Shown: in pieces, positions 1-9,793 of the stretch
Numbering within the stretch: the stretch's first letter is position 1
Layout: the number at the start of each line of letters is the position of its first letter
Assembly (NCBI GenBank): GCA_014651175.1
Contig: BMWJ01000001.1
Location: 310,001-374,000, forward strand
Source: Streptomyces clavifer
GTDB taxonomy: Bacteria; Actinomycetota; Actinomycetes; Streptomycetales; Streptomycetaceae
DNA length: 64,000 nucleotides
Direction: 5' to 3'
Translations under genes and position numbers: made by a program
The notes under the pieces: generated by a model
What the model was told of the DNA's origin: nothing
What the model saw: only the letters and a program-made list of their open reading frames with translations
Database searches by the model: none

Positions 1-932
1 AGGAGCTGTTCGCGCGGTGCGCCCAGCCGGTTCAGGAGGTGCAGCAGGGCGTCCCGGGTCGGCAGGGGCGCCTCCCCCGCCACATCGCCGCGCAGATCGA
101 CCACGCACGCCCCCCGGAACTGGTCCTTGAGCGCGTGGGCGGCCCGCACGGCGAGGGCGGTGCGCCCGGAGCCCGGCGTGCCGTGCAGCACGACGACGGT
201 GGGCCTGGTCTCCGTGGAGGCGCGAGCGGCGTGCACCCACTGGGCGATCTGCGCCAGTTCGCTCCGGCGCCCCGCGAACGGGCCGTCGGCGGCGGGCAGA
301 TGACCGAAGGACTGTTCGAGGACCGACCGGGTGCGGGCGGCCGCGCTGCGGTCCCCGCCACGCAGCTTCGGCACCACGGAGGCGGTCTTCTTCTTCGGCG
401 TCCGCGAGGAGGCGGTCAACACGCGCTGCTGGTCGAGGTACGGGCGGATGCCCCGTACCTCCAGCGCCGTCAGCCACTCCAGCCGTAGCTGTTCGGGGCC
501 GCCGGGCTGATTCCGCTCGCCCGCGCTGCGATGTGCGGCGGGCCAGTGCGAGGCGGTCGCCCGGGCCACCGTCGCGGTCGTCCCCGCCACGGCGACGACC
601 GCACCCGCCCCGAGGGCGAGACCGGTCGCGGTGCCGAGGACCAGATCCGCGCCGAAGGCCGCAGCGGCCGCAACCCCGGTCACCAGCAGCGGTGTTCCCA
701 GGGCCGCCCTGCTGAACCGTGCCGACAGCGGCTGCGACCCCGCCCCGGCGGCGTCCAACGCCCGGGTGTAGGCGGCGTATTCGTCGGCCGCACCCGCCGC
801 CATGGTGTCGAGTGCGCCCCGCGCACGCGCCATCAGCGCTCCGGAGTCGGTGCGTCCGCCGGTGCGCCGTGCTTCCTCCTCCACGGCGCGTACCACCAGC
901 CGTTCGGCTTCCACCCGATGGCTGTCCCGCAT
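1..932 (-). CDS. P-loop NTPase, NB-ARC/STAND-like (3' end outside window)
   Basis: The reading frame enters from the left edge and begins at ATG 930-932, with a GAGGGGGA ribosome site just upstream; 310 codons are visible and the C-terminus is missing. Residues about 75-122 are hydrophobic and could form two membrane helices. Near residue 250 a Walker A motif (HGTPGSGRTALA) follows the segment FAGRRSELAQI, which is typical of NB-ARC/AAA regulators of the STAND class. Such proteins usually end in TPR or WD repeats and act as nucleotide-driven switches. The expected repeat region would lie outside the window, so the output domain cannot be named. Membrane placement is inferred from hydrophobicity only. 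Confidence 0.75.
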   Translation of the reverse strand, partial: MRDSHRVEAERLVVRAVEEEARRTGGRTDSGALMARARGALDTMAAGAADEYAAYTRALDAAGAGSQPLSARFSRAALGTPLLVTGVAAAAAFGADLVLGTATGLALGAGAVVAVAGTTATVARATASHWPAAHRSAGERNQPGGPEQLRLEWLTALEVRGIRPYLDQQRVLTASSRTPKKKTASVVPKLRGGDRSAAARTRSVLEQSFGHLPAADGPFAGRRSELAQIAQWVHAARASTETRPTVVVLHGTPGSGRTALAVRAAHALKDQFRGACVVDLRGDVAGEAPLPTRDALLHLLNRLGAPREQL

Positions 933-1219
933 GCGTCCCCCTCGCTTCCGGCTCCAGGCCGGGCCCGCTGTATGGAGCACCCAGTCTGCTGCGCCGAGCG
1001 CGTGAGCGACAGGGAGTCCGCGAGACTGCGCGCCGACCGTCCACGTGCCCTTGAGTAGTTCTTGACCGGGCACGGCTGAACGATCGTGAACGAGCTGGAG
1101 TCGCACCCGCACGTGGCACATCTGGTCCGTAGCCGGAGAATGTCCTGATGAGTCCGCGGAGCACCGTGAGGCAGACGCGGACGCTCAAGCGCCGATAGCG
1201 GGGGCGGCTTCCCGGTACC

Positions 1220-1537
1220 TTACGAGAGCCCGGTCGGTGCGAGATCGATGGTCTCCGCCCGGTAGACGGTGACGTCCGGGCGGCGGTTGGTGAGGGGGAC
1301 GTCCTGCAGGCGGACATCGAAGTCCGTGTCCGCGTTCCAGTCGGGGCCTGCGGCTGTGTCCAGGGCGTTGGCCAGGATGCGGGCCGGCCGGTTGTGCCGT
1401 TTGGAGGCGCTCGGGCTCACGACGACCAGCCCGTCCACCATCTCGATGCCGGCGCACTGTTCCTCGGTCCAGGAGCCGTACTGCTCCGCACTGATCTGGG
1501 TGTGCATCCACGCGGGCACCACCATCTCGGCGGTCAT
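1220..1537 (-). pseudogene. Truncated Uma2-family (DUF820) nuclease-fold protein
   Basis: This 105-codon frame starts at ATG 1537 behind a near-perfect AAGGAGGT ribosome site. It matches the first half of Streptomyces Uma2 proteins, including the [13 protein letters not shown] and [13 protein letters not shown] stretches. Full-length relatives have about 190 residues and continue with a VVEVVSPGS-type segment carrying the second catalytic acidic residue of the PD-(D/E)xK fold. Here the frame stops directly after APTGLS and no continuation was found in another frame downstream. The intact start and missing catalytic half suggest a 3' deletion. It may still be translated as an inactive fragment. 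Confidence 0.7.
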
Positions 1538-1708
1538 GGTGTACCTCCTTCGAGGAGCCTCGGCAGTCTCAGTGCTGCAGGGGTCAGCCTACTGTCCGGT
1601 GATGCCGGGACGCCCGACGTCGGAAAGGCACTCCTGTCCCACCTGCACCTTCACGCCCCAGCCCGTGGCGCGCGGGTGTCGTGGGGGCGGGTACGCAAGG
1701 ATTGGGAC

Positions 1709-3727
1709 ATGGCCAACCGACTTGCGCAGACCACTTCCCCGTACCTCCTCCAGCACGCCGACAACCCCGTCGACTGGTGGCCGTGGTCGCCCGAGGCGTT
1801 CGAGGAGGCCCGTCGGCGCGGTGTCCCGGTGCTGCTCAGCGTCGGGTACGCGAGCTGTCACTGGTGCCACGTGATGGCCCACGAGTCGTTCGAGGACGCG
1901 GAGGTGGCCGCCTACCTCAACGCCCACTTCGTGCCGGTGAAGGTCGACCGCGAGGAGCGGCCCGACGTCGACGCCGTCTACATGGAGGCCGTCCAGGCCG
2001 CGACCGGCCAGGGCGGCTGGCCGATGACCGTCTTCCTCACCGCCGACGCCGAGCCCTTCTACTTCGGCACGTACTTCCCGCCGGAGTCCCGCCACGGCCT
2101 GCCCTCCTTCCAGCAGGTGCTCGAAGGCGTCGTGGCCGCCTGGACCGACCGGCGCGAGGAGGTCGCCGAGGTGGCCGGGCGCATCGTCCGGGACCTCGCC
2201 GGCCGCTCCCTGTCCCACGGCGGCGAAGGCGTACCCGGGGGTGAGGAGCTGGCCCAGGCGCTGCTGCGGCTGACCCGGGAGTACGACGAGAAGCACGGCG
2301 GGTTCGGCGGCGCCCCCAAGTTCCCGCCGTCCATGGTCATCGAGTTCCTGCTGCGCCACCACGCCCGTACGGGGGCCGAGGGCGCCCTGCAGATGGCCGC
2401 AGACACCTGCGCGGCGATGGCCCGCGGCGGGATCTACGACCAGTTGGGCGGCGGGTTCGCCCGCTACTCGGTGGACCGGGAGTGGGTCGTCCCGCACTTC
2501 GAGAAGATGCTCTACGACAACACGCTGCTGTGCCGCGTCTACGCCCATCTGTGGCGGACCACGGGCTCGGACCTGGCCCGGCGGGTGGCCCTGGAGACGG
2601 CGGACTTCATGGTGCGCGAGCTGCGGACCGCGGAGGGCGGCTTCGCCTCCGCGCTGGACGCCGACAGCGAGGACGCGGAGGGCCGGCACGTCGAGGGCGC
2701 GTACTACGTCTGGACGCCCGCGCAGCTGCGCGAGGTGCTGGGCGAGGAGGACGCCGCCTTCGCCGCCGAGCACTTCGGCGTGACCGGTGAGGGCACCTTC
2801 GAGGAGGGCTCCTCCGTCCTCAGGCTGCCGGGGTCGGGGCCGGTGGACGAGGCGAGGGTCGCCGACGTGCGGGCCCGGCTGCTGGCGGCGCGCGAGCTGC
2901 GGGTCGGGCCGGAGCGCGACGACAAGATCGTCGCCGCCTGGAACGGACTCGCCGTGGCCGCGCTCGCCGAGACCGGTGCCTACTTCGACAGGCCGGACCT
3001 GGTCGAGCGGGCCACCGAGGCCGCCGACCTGCTCGTCCGGGTCCACATGGGCGATGCGGCCCGCCTCTGCCGCACCTCGAAGGACGGCCGCGCGGGCGAC
3101 AACGCCGGGGTCCTGGAGGACTACGCCGACGTCGCGGAGGGCTTCCTCGCGCTGGCCTCCGTCACGGGGGAGGGCGCCTGGCTGGAGTTCGCGGGCTTCC
3201 TGCTGGACATCGTGCTGGAACGGTTCACCGGCGAGAACGGGCAGATGTACGACACCGCCGACGACGCCGAGCAGCTGATCCGCCGCCCGCAGGACCCCAC
3301 GGACAGCGCCACCCCGGCCGGCTGGACCGCCGCAGCCGGAGCACTGCTCTCGTACGCCGCGCACACCGGCTCGGAAGCGCACCGGACGGCGGCCGAGGGG
3401 GCGCTCGGGGTGGTGCGGGCGCTCGGCCCGAAGGCTCCCCGGTTCATCGGCTGGGGTCTCGCGGTCGCGGAGGCCCTGCTGGACGGCCCGCGCGAGGTCG
3501 CCGTGGCCGGACCGGTCGGCGGGGAGCTGCACCGGACCGCCCTGCTGGGACGGGCGCCCGGCGCCGTGGTCGCCGCAGGTGAGGGGCCGGACGCAGGGTC
3601 CGAGTTCCCGCTGCTGGTGGACCGGCCGGAGGTGGGCGGGGCGCCGGCCGCGTACGTCTGCCGGCACTTCGTGTGCGACGCGCCGACCACGGACGCCGGG
3701 GAGCTGGCGGAGAAGCTGGGCGGCTGA
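1709..3727 (+). CDS. YyaL-type thioredoxin-domain protein (DUF255)
   Basis: A 672-residue cytoplasmic protein of the DUF255/YyaL family. The N-terminal thioredoxin-like domain begins with [16 protein letters not shown] and has the family redox-like motif SCHWCHVM near residue 52. The remainder resembles a six-hairpin (alpha/alpha)6 glycosidase fold, and its exact reaction is unknown. The start ATG at 1709 is chosen because the family conserves the [17 protein letters not shown] opening; longer in-frame starts only read into the upstream Uma2 region. It stands alone and ends at a long bidirectional hairpin. No regulatory site was recognised upstream. Confidence 0.9.
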   Translation: MANRLAQTTSPYLLQHADNPVDWWPWSPEAFEEARRRGVPVLLSVGYASCHWCHVMAHESFEDAEVAAYLNAHFVPVKVDREERPDVDAVYMEAVQAATGQGGWPMTVFLTADAEPFYFGTYFPPESRHGLPSFQQVLEGVVAAWTDRREEVAEVAGRIVRDLAGRSLSHGGEGVPGGEELAQALLRLTREYDEKHGGFGGAPKFPPSMVIEFLLRHHARTGAEGALQMAADTCAAMARGGIYDQLGGGFARYSVDREWVVPHFEKMLYDNTLLCRVYAHLWRTTGSDLARRVALETADFMVRELRTAEGGFASALDADSEDAEGRHVEGAYYVWTPAQLREVLGEEDAAFAAEHFGVTGEGTFEEGSSVLRLPGSGPVDEARVADVRARLLAARELRVGPERDDKIVAAWNGLAVAALAETGAYFDRPDLVERATEAADLLVRVHMGDAARLCRTSKDGRAGDNAGVLEDYADVAEGFLALASVTGEGAWLEFAGFLLDIVLERFTGENGQMYDTADDAEQLIRRPQDPTDSATPAGWTAAAGALLSYAAHTGSEAHRTAAEGALGVVRALGPKAPRFIGWGLAVAEALLDGPREVAVAGPVGGELHRTALLGRAPGAVVAAGEGPDAGSEFPLLVDRPEVGGAPAAYVCRHFVCDAPTTDAGELAEKLGG

Positions 3728-3750
3728 AGGGCCGGCGGAACGGACGACGG

Positions 3751-3792
3751 GCACGACCGGGCCCCGCACAGCTGTGCGGGGCCCGGTCGTGC
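3751..3792. terminator. Bidirectional intrinsic hairpin between convergent genes
   Basis: A perfect 42-bp palindrome with 21-bp arms (GCACGACCGGGCCCCGCACA plus one base, then its complement) lies in the 70-bp gap between two convergent genes. It can serve as a terminator for both. There is no long U-tract, which is usual in Streptomyces. Confidence 0.85.
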
Positions 3793-3797
3793 TGCGC

Positions 3798-4490
3798 TCA
3801 GCCGCGCCCGTAGGCCACCAGCGAGATGCCGACGTAGTGCACGATGAACGCCGCGAGGGTCAGCGAGTGGAACACCTCGTGGAATCCGAACCAGCGCGGT
3901 GAGGGGTTCGGCCGCTTGATGCCGTAGATGATGCCGCCCGCGCTGTAGAGCAGGCCGCCGACGACGACCAGGACCAGCACGGCGATGCCGCCGGTGCGCA
4001 TGAAGTCCGGCAGGAAGAACACCGCGGCCCAGCCCATGGCGATGTAGCACGGGGTGTAGAGCCAGCGCGGCGCGCCGACCCAGAACACCCGGAAGGCGAT
4101 GCCGGCCGCCGCCGCGCCCCAGACCGCCCACAGGAGCGGGCGCCCGGTCGACTCGGGCAGCAGGAGCAGCGTCAGCGGCGTGTACGTCCCCGCGATGATC
4201 AGGAAGATGTTGGCGTGGTCGAGCCGACGCAGGATCGCTTCGCCGACCGGTCCCCAGGTCCCGCGGTGGTAGACCGCGCTCACACCGAAGAGCAGGCAGG
4301 CGCTGAGGACGTAGACGGCGCAGGCGACCCGCGCACGGGTGCTGTCCGCCTGGGCGATGAGGACGATCCCGGCGATCAGCACGGCGGGGAACATTCCGGC
4401 GTGCAGCCAGCCGCGCATCCGTGGTTTCACGGGGACGGGGTCGTCGAGCTCGACAGGTCCGGACGCGGCGGCAGAAGTCATGGGCGCCAT
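3798..4490 (-). CDS. trhA: TrhA/hemolysin III family membrane protein
   Basis: A 230-residue integral membrane protein with seven predicted helices of the PAQR/hemolysin III family. Visible family motifs are SAVYHRGTW, RRLDHANIFLIIAGTYTPLT and the C-terminal GFHEVFHSLTLAAFIVHY. Their His and Asp residues form the zinc-like site seen in PAQR proteins. Bacterial TrhA proteins are linked to membrane energetics and fluidity; a haemolytic role is historical. Translation begins at ATG 4490 or at ATG 4481 four codons later. A perfect 24-bp palindrome abuts the start codon and is probably an operator for a regulator encoded elsewhere. Confidence 0.9.
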   Translation of the reverse strand: MAPMTSAAASGPVELDDPVPVKPRMRGWLHAGMFPAVLIAGIVLIAQADSTRARVACAVYVLSACLLFGVSAVYHRGTWGPVGEAILRRLDHANIFLIIAGTYTPLTLLLLPESTGRPLLWAVWGAAAAGIAFRVFWVGAPRWLYTPCYIAMGWAAVFFLPDFMRTGGIAVLVLVVVGGLLYSAGGIIYGIKRPNPSPRWFGFHEVFHSLTLAAFIVHYVGISLVAYGRG

Positions 4491-4514
4491 GCTACCTACG
4501 GTTCCGTAGGTAGC
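4491..4514. promoter_or_regulatory. 24-bp perfect palindromic operator upstream of trhA
   Basis: GCTACCTACGG, two bases, then CCGTAGGTAGC form an exact inverted repeat that touches the trhA start codon. The size and symmetry are typical of sites for TetR-like dimers. No such regulator is encoded nearby. Confidence 0.6.
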
Positions 4515-4690
4515 CGATCCGAGTGGCGATGCTCACGTGTGCGGCCCTCTGGACATATGGGCGCGATCGTCGGATGATCAAATGAGTGCGGTCGGCACCG
4601 GATGAGCGCCAGGGGAATCGAAGGGGTCAGCATCCGGGTCGCAGCCCCCACGGGGCACCAGTAAGCAGACACCCTCGACAAGGAGCGATC

Positions 4691-6517
4691 GTGGCGCGCG
4701 ACATCGCGGCTCCCCTCACTGTTCCCACCGACCACCAGGAGCTCGTCTCCTGGGTGGACGAGATCGCAGACCTCACCCAGCCGGACCGTGTGGTCTGGTG
4801 CGACGGCTCGGAGGCCGAGTACGAGCGCCTGTGCGAGGAGCTCGTATCCAAGGGCACCTTCACCAGGCTCGACCCGGTCAAGCGTCCGAACTCGTACTAC
4901 GCCGCGTCCGACCCGAGCGATGTCGCCCGCGTCGAGGACCGCACCTTCATCTGCTCCGAGAAGGAGGAGGACGCGGGCCCGACGAACCACTGGAAGGCGC
5001 CCGCCGAGATGCGGGAGATCTTCACCGGTGCGAAGGGCGTCTTCCGCGGCTCCATGCGCGGCCGCACGATGTACGTCGTCCCGTTCTGCATGGGCCCCGT
5101 CGGATCGCCGCTCTCCGCGATCGGCGTCGAGATCACCGACTCCGCGTACGTCGCCGTCTCGATGCGCACCATGACGCGCATGGGCCGGGCGGTCCTGGAC
5201 GAGCTCGGCACCGACGGGTTCTTCGTCAAGGCGGTCCACACGCTGGGCGCACCCCTCGCCGAGGGCGAGGCGGACGTCCCGTGGCCGTGCAACTCCACCA
5301 AGTACATCTCGCACTTCCCCGAGGACCGCGAGATCTGGTCCTACGGCTCCGGCTACGGCGGCAACGCCCTGCTCGGCAAGAAGTGCTACGCCCTGCGCAT
5401 CGCCTCCGTCATGGCGCGCGACGAGGGCTGGCTCGCCGAGCACATGCTCATCCTCAAGCTCACGCCGCCGCGCGGTGAGTCGAAGTACGTGGCGGCGGCC
5501 TTCCCGAGCGCCTGCGGCAAGACGAACCTCGCCATGCTGGAGCCCACGATCCCCGGCTGGACCGTCGAGACCATCGGCGACGACATCGCCTGGATGCGGT
5601 TCGGCGAGGACGGCCAGCTGTACGCGATCAACCCCGAGGCCGGATTCTTCGGCGTCGCGCCCGGCACCGGCGAGCACACCAACGCCAACGCCATGAAGAC
5701 CATGTGGGGCAACTCCGTCTTCACCAACGTCGCGCTCACCGACGACGGCGACGTGTGGTGGGAGGGCATGACGGAAGAGCCCCCCGCCCACCTCACGGAC
5801 TGGAAGGGCAACGACTGGACCCCCGAGTCCGGTACCCCGGCGGCCCACCCGAACGCCCGCTTCACCGTCCCGGCCGGGCAGTGCCCGATCATCGCGCCGG
5901 AGTGGGAGGACCCGAAGGGCGTGCCGATCTCGGCGATCCTCTTCGGCGGCCGTCGCGCCTCCGCCGTGCCGCTGGTCACCGAGTCCTTCACCTGGCAGCA
6001 CGGGGTCTTCCTCGGCGCCAACGTGGCCTCCGAGAAGACCGCCGCCGCCGAGGGCAAGGTCGGCGAGCTGCGCCGCGACCCGTTCGCCATGCTGCCGTTC
6101 TGCGGCTACAACATGGGCGACTACATGAACCACTGGGTCAAGGTCGGTGCCGACAAGGCGGACCAGTCGAAGCTCCCGAAGATCTACTACGTCAACTGGT
6201 TCCGCAAGAACGAGGCGGGCACGTTCGTCTGGCCCGGATTCGGTGAGAACAGCCGCGTCCTCAAGTGGATCGTCGAGCGCCTGGAAGGCAGGGCCGAGGG
6301 CGTCGAGACCCCCATCGGCATCCTGCCGGCCAAGGGCGCCCTGGACACCGACGGCCTGGACCTCTCCGAGTCCGACCTGGACTTCCTGCTCACGGTCGAC
6401 AACGAGATCTGGCGCGAGGAGGCCGCCCTGATCCCCGAGCACCTCAACACCTTCGGCGACCACACGCCGAAGGAGCTGTGGGACGAGTACCGCGCGCTGG
6501 TGCAGCGCCTGGGCTGA
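4691..6517 (+). CDS. pckG: Phosphoenolpyruvate carboxykinase (GTP)
   Basis: A 608-residue cytosolic enzyme of gluconeogenesis that interconverts oxaloacetate + GTP and phosphoenolpyruvate + GDP + CO2. The GTP-type signature is clear: the nucleotide loop [13 protein letters not shown] with its reactive cysteine, [26 protein letters not shown] and the metal/substrate segment around [23 protein letters not shown] 4691 is the start, preceded by AAGGAGCGATC and giving the conserved [19 protein letters not shown] opening. Length and motifs are complete. It is monocistronic, with a hairpin about 100 bp after the stop. Confidence 0.97.
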   Translation: MARDIAAPLTVPTDHQELVSWVDEIADLTQPDRVVWCDGSEAEYERLCEELVSKGTFTRLDPVKRPNSYYAASDPSDVARVEDRTFICSEKEEDAGPTNHWKAPAEMREIFTGAKGVFRGSMRGRTMYVVPFCMGPVGSPLSAIGVEITDSAYVAVSMRTMTRMGRAVLDELGTDGFFVKAVHTLGAPLAEGEADVPWPCNSTKYISHFPEDREIWSYGSGYGGNALLGKKCYALRIASVMARDEGWLAEHMLILKLTPPRGESKYVAAAFPSACGKTNLAMLEPTIPGWTVETIGDDIAWMRFGEDGQLYAINPEAGFFGVAPGTGEHTNANAMKTMWGNSVFTNVALTDDGDVWWEGMTEEPPAHLTDWKGNDWTPESGTPAAHPNARFTVPAGQCPIIAPEWEDPKGVPISAILFGGRRASAVPLVTESFTWQHGVFLGANVASEKTAAAEGKVGELRRDPFAMLPFCGYNMGDYMNHWVKVGADKADQSKLPKIYYVNWFRKNEAGTFVWPGFGENSRVLKWIVERLEGRAEGVETPIGILPAKGALDTDGLDLSESDLDFLLTVDNEIWREEAALIPEHLNTFGDHTPKELWDEYRALVQRLG

Positions 6518-6956
6518 ACCCACTCCTGATCCCCGCGGCCGGGCTTCCCGACATCCGCCCTGACCTGTGGGGTCAGCGGCCCGCCGCGGTGGGGTCGTGC
6601 ACGAACACGCCCCGGGCACCCGGAGTCCCCTCGGACTCCGGGTGCCGCTCCTTGTCCGACGGGGGTCCGCTTCGGAGCCGGCCGGGTGCGGCCGGCGGCG
6701 GTTCCCCGTCGGTGAGCTCGCGCAGCGGTTCCGGCAGGGGCCGAGGCCTCGGGGGCGGGCGCGCGCCGGAAGGCGATCGACGCTCCCGCGTCGGACGATC
6801 AGCGGCGCAGCGGCCGGACCGCTCTCGGAGCCTCCGCATTCCGGGCGCGGCCGGACGGGCGGCGGGTGACGTACCGCTCCCGTGCCAAACAGGACCTTGG
6901 CCCCGAGTGTCGTGGCACCCGGTCCGCGCGCCTTCTCGGCCCGCGGACCGGGGCCG
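6518..6956. other. Intergenic region after pckG
   Basis: This stretch of about 440 bp contains the pckG terminator hairpin (6615-6646) and otherwise GC-rich sequence. Short frames on both strands have low-complexity Arg/Pro/Gly composition and are judged non-coding. Confidence 0.6.
6615..6646 (+). terminator. pckG terminator hairpin
   Basis: GGCACCCGGAGTCC and its complement GGACTCCGGGTGCC are separated by four bases, forming a 14-bp stem downstream of pckG. Confidence 0.75.
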
Positions 6957-7355
6957 TCAGTGGGCGCCGACCAGCGTGGTCGCGCTCTGCGGTGCGGCGA
7001 GCGCCGCGGTGTGCGCGTCCATGGCCTCGGCCGCGAGGATCGCGACGGCCGTGTCCGCGCGGGACGCGGCCACCACGAGGACCCGGCCCGCGAGGTCGTG
7101 GGCGCGGCGGTGCAGCGCGGCCACGGGTGCGTCGGTCCGTCCGGCGTGCCGGGCGGGCGGCGTGCCGCGGAGGCGGGCGACCTGTGCGGCGATGCGGTCG
7201 CCGGTGGCGCCGAGCCCCAGCTCGTCGGTGACGGCGAGGAGCGCGGAGAGGTGGCCGGCGAGCTGGATGTCCAGCTCCTCCTCACGGGTGCGGTGCGGGA
7301 AGCCGGCGTCGGCGGCCGGTGTGTGGACCGACTTGGTGCGGATCGGCTCGTACAT
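6957..7355 (-). CDS. Small hypothetical protein under a FurA-like box
   Basis: A 132-residue soluble protein with no recognised domain. It starts at ATG 7355 with GGAGG nine bases upstream. The middle and C-terminal parts are alanine-rich and probably helical (HLSALLAVTDELGLGATGD, AVAILAAEAMDAHTAALAA), without signal peptide or membrane helix. It is the only gene between two intergenic spaces, so it is likely monocistronic. Its promoter holds a sequence resembling the mycobacterial FurA box (7391-7410), which suggests iron or peroxide control. The function is unknown. Confidence 0.7.
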   Translation of the reverse strand: MYEPIRTKSVHTPAADAGFPHRTREEELDIQLAGHLSALLAVTDELGLGATGDRIAAQVARLRGTPPARHAGRTDAPVAALHRRAHDLAGRVLVVAASRADTAVAILAAEAMDAHTAALAAPQSATTLVGAH

Positions 7356-7384
7356 GGATGGCCTCCTGGCGTTGCAGTGTCACC

Positions 7385-7411
7385 ATCCTATCCTGGAATC
7401 AGTCTAAAGTT
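7385..7411 (-). promoter_or_regulatory. Promoter with FurA/CatR-like operator
   Basis: On the minus strand a -10 box TAGGAT (7390-7385) is preceded by an AT-richer segment containing TTTAGACTGATTCCAG. The core GACTGATTCCAG (7404-7393) matches the box known upstream of mycobacterial furA-katG. It occupies the -35/-10 spacer, an ideal place for a repressor. Confidence 0.5.
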
Positions 7412-7447
7412 GTGAAGAGTCCGGGAGAATGGTCCGCGCGGCCGGTG

Positions 7448-8659
7448 TCACGGCTGGCTGTAGCCGTCCAGGAACTTCCCGATACGTGTCACGGCGTCGA
7501 TCAGGTCCTTGGCCGGCGGCAGGGTGACCACCCGGAAGTGATCGGGTTCCGGCCAGTTGAAGCCCGTACCCTGCACGACCATGATCTTCTCGGCGCGCAG
7601 CAGGTCGAGCACCATCTGCCGGTCGTCCTTGATCTTGAAGACCTTGGGGTCGAGCCTCGGGAAGAGGTACAGCGCCCCCTTGGGCTTCACGCACGTCACC
7701 CCGGGGATCTGGGTCAGCAGGTCGTACGCGATGTCCCGCTGTTCCAGGATCCGCCCGCCCGGAAGCACCAGGTCGTTGATCGACTGCCGCCCGCCGAGCG
7801 CGGTGGCCACCGCGTGCTGCGCGGGCATGTTCGCGCACAGCCGCATGTTCGCCAGGATGGTCAGACCCTCGATGTACGAGGTGGCGTGCGCCTTCGGGCC
7901 GCAGACCGCCATCCAGCCGGAGCGGTAGCCCGCGATCCGGTAGTTCTTCGAGAGCCCGTTGAAGGTGAGCACCATCAGGTCGGGGGCGATCGCCGCGGTG
8001 GGCGTGTGGGTCGCGCCGTCGTAGAGGATCCGGTCGTAGATCTCGTCGGAGCAGACGACCAGGTTGTGGCGCCGGGCGATCTCCGTCAGCCCGCGCAGCA
8101 TCTCGTCGTCGTAGACCGCGCCCGTCGGGTTGTTCGGGTTGATGATCACCAACGCCTTGGTGCGGTCGGTGATCTTCCGTTCGATGTCGGCGAGGTCGGG
8201 CATCCAGTCGGCCTGCTCGTCGCACCGGTAGTGCACGGCCGTACCGCCGGCCAGCGAGACCGACGCCGTCCACAGCGGGTAGTCCGGAGCGGGTACGAGC
8301 ACCTCGTCGCCGTCGTCGAGCAGTGCCTGCATCGACATCTGGATCAGCTCGGAGACGCCGTTGCCCAGGTAGACGTCCTCAACGTCGAGGTCGATGCCCT
8401 TGGTCTGGTAGTGCTGCATCACCGCCCGGCGCGCGGACAGCAGGCCCTTCGCGTCGCCGTAGCCGTGCGCCCCCGAGAGGTTGCGCAAGATGTCCTCGAG
8501 GATCTCGGGCGGGCACTCGAAGCCGAAGGCGGCCGGGTTGCCCGTGTTGAGCTTGAGGATGCGATGACCTGCGGCTTCCAGCCGCATGGCCTCCTCCAGC
8601 ACGGGGCCGCGGATTTCGTAACAGACGCCGGAGAGCTTGGTGGACTGGATGACCTGCAT
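7448..8659 (-). CDS. alaA: Alanine aminotransferase (AlaA-type, PLP fold I)
   Basis: A 403-residue class I/II aminotransferase that most resembles AlaA/AlaT enzymes, which convert pyruvate + glutamate to alanine + 2-oxoglutarate. Seen motifs are LKLNTGNPAAFGF, ADWMPDLADIE, VIINPNNPTGAVY, SDEIYDRILYD and the PLP-lysine segment TFNGLSKNYRIAGYRSGW. ATG 8659 is chosen because it opens with the conserved MQVIQSTKLSGVCYEIRGP; further upstream the frame is low-complexity. It stands alone between oppositely controlled genes, in keeping with a housekeeping role. Confidence 0.92.
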   Translation of the reverse strand: MQVIQSTKLSGVCYEIRGPVLEEAMRLEAAGHRILKLNTGNPAAFGFECPPEILEDILRNLSGAHGYGDAKGLLSARRAVMQHYQTKGIDLDVEDVYLGNGVSELIQMSMQALLDDGDEVLVPAPDYPLWTASVSLAGGTAVHYRCDEQADWMPDLADIERKITDRTKALVIINPNNPTGAVYDDEMLRGLTEIARRHNLVVCSDEIYDRILYDGATHTPTAAIAPDLMVLTFNGLSKNYRIAGYRSGWMAVCGPKAHATSYIEGLTILANMRLCANMPAQHAVATALGGRQSINDLVLPGGRILEQRDIAYDLLTQIPGVTCVKPKGALYLFPRLDPKVFKIKDDRQMVLDLLRAEKIMVVQGTGFNWPEPDHFRVVTLPPAKDLIDAVTRIGKFLDGYSQP

Positions 8660-8903
8660 GTCTGCGAGCTTACGGCCGTGTTTCGCGCGGTGCGCCCGGT
8701 TCACGCACCGGTTGCTCCCTCCGGGGGCGCCCGGAAACCCGTCCGGTCTTCCATCGCCATGCGGCCCCGGCCGCCCACCGTGGGAACGGGCGGTCGGGGC
8801 GGCGCCGCGGCTTGGAATCCGGGCGTGACGCACGGGGGCGGGTGAGATGCGCCACGCGGCGCGGGTCCGGCGGGCCGCTCCGGCACCGGGGCCGGACCGC
8901 GGC

Positions 8904-9716
8904 TCACCCGGGCAGTACGGTCCCCTCCGGGAGCCGTACGCCGAAGTCCTCGGCCAGCACGCGCAGCACCTCGGCGGTGCCGCCCAGCTCCCGCTCCGTG
9001 ACGGTGCCGTCGTCGGCCGTCTCCACGAGGGTGCGGCCCGACAGGGCCCGGTGCAGGCCCGGCAGGGTGCGCTGGGCGTACACGGCCTGCTGGAAGGGCG
9101 AACGGGGGTTCGTCGCGACGTGCCAGTTGATGACGTCGTAGTCCGGGGTCTCGAACGGCTCCAGCGTGAACTCGTACTGCGGCTCCCAGACGCCGCCCTT
9201 CTCCGTCTGGAGCTCCCACAGCTCCAGCGGTCCGTCGTGCGGGGCGTGCACCAGCCGGTGGTGGCGGGGGGTGTCGAGCAGCTCGGCGTCGACGACCAGC
9301 GGGATCGGTTCCAGCAGCGCGCCGCTCGCGCCGAAGCCGACGTCGGCCACGTACGCCGTGGGGTCGTCCTCCGTCTCCACCTTCAGCAGCATGTGCGTCC
9401 GTGGCCTGATGTCACCGGGCGCGGCGCCCAGCACCACCCGCGCGGTCAGCAGCGTGACCCGGAAGCCGAGCCGGGTCAGGACGGCCGCGAGGAGGGTGTT
9501 GTGCTCGTAGCAGTAGCCGCCGCGCCCGCCGCGGACGAGCTTCGCCTCCAGGTCGGGGAGTGCGAGGGAGGGGGCGCTGCCGAGGACGGGGTCCAGATTC
9601 TCGAACGGGATGCCCAGCATGTGGGCGCGGTGCACGGACCGCAGCACCTCCACGGTGGGGCGGCGCTCCCCGGACCAGCCGATGCGGGCGAAGTAGGCGT
9701 CGAGGTCGAGTGTCAT
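8904..9716 (-). CDS. nat: Arylamine N-acetyltransferase
   Basis: A 270-residue cytosolic enzyme that transfers acetyl groups from acetyl-CoA to arylamines and hydrazines. The complete catalytic triad is visible: Cys69 in RGGRGGYCYEHN, His108 in RPRTHMLLK and Asp125 in YVADVGFG. Length matches the bacterial family, and the start ATG 9716 gives the usual MxLDLDAYFARIGW opening. It is transcribed away from the small gene at 9794 and shares a short divergent promoter region with it. Confidence 0.93.
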   Translation of the reverse strand: MTLDLDAYFARIGWSGERRPTVEVLRSVHRAHMLGIPFENLDPVLGSAPSLALPDLEAKLVRGGRGGYCYEHNTLLAAVLTRLGFRVTLLTARVVLGAAPGDIRPRTHMLLKVETEDDPTAYVADVGFGASGALLEPIPLVVDAELLDTPRHHRLVHAPHDGPLELWELQTEKGGVWEPQYEFTLEPFETPDYDVINWHVATNPRSPFQQAVYAQRTLPGLHRALSGRTLVETADDGTVTERELGGTAEVLRVLAEDFGVRLPEGTVLPG

Positions 9717-9793
9717 GCCCCGACACTACGCAGACCGCTCAGATGTTCCTCAATTCCTGTGCGGGCCAAGGGGGTCCGGGGCAGGCTGCCCGC

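Noticed and set aside
1589-3769. 726-codon open frame on the minus strand opposite the YyaL gene
   Set aside because: Antisense shadow caused by high third-position GC; the plus-strand frame has clear family motifs.
6573-6869. Small overlapping frames after pckG
   Set aside because: Arg/Pro-rich, no ribosome site, and they cover the pckG terminator hairpin.
4496-7285. 929-codon open frame on the minus strand across pckG
   Set aside because: Runs through three genes, shows Arg/Gly/Asp-rich low-complexity composition and no domain; pckG is certain.
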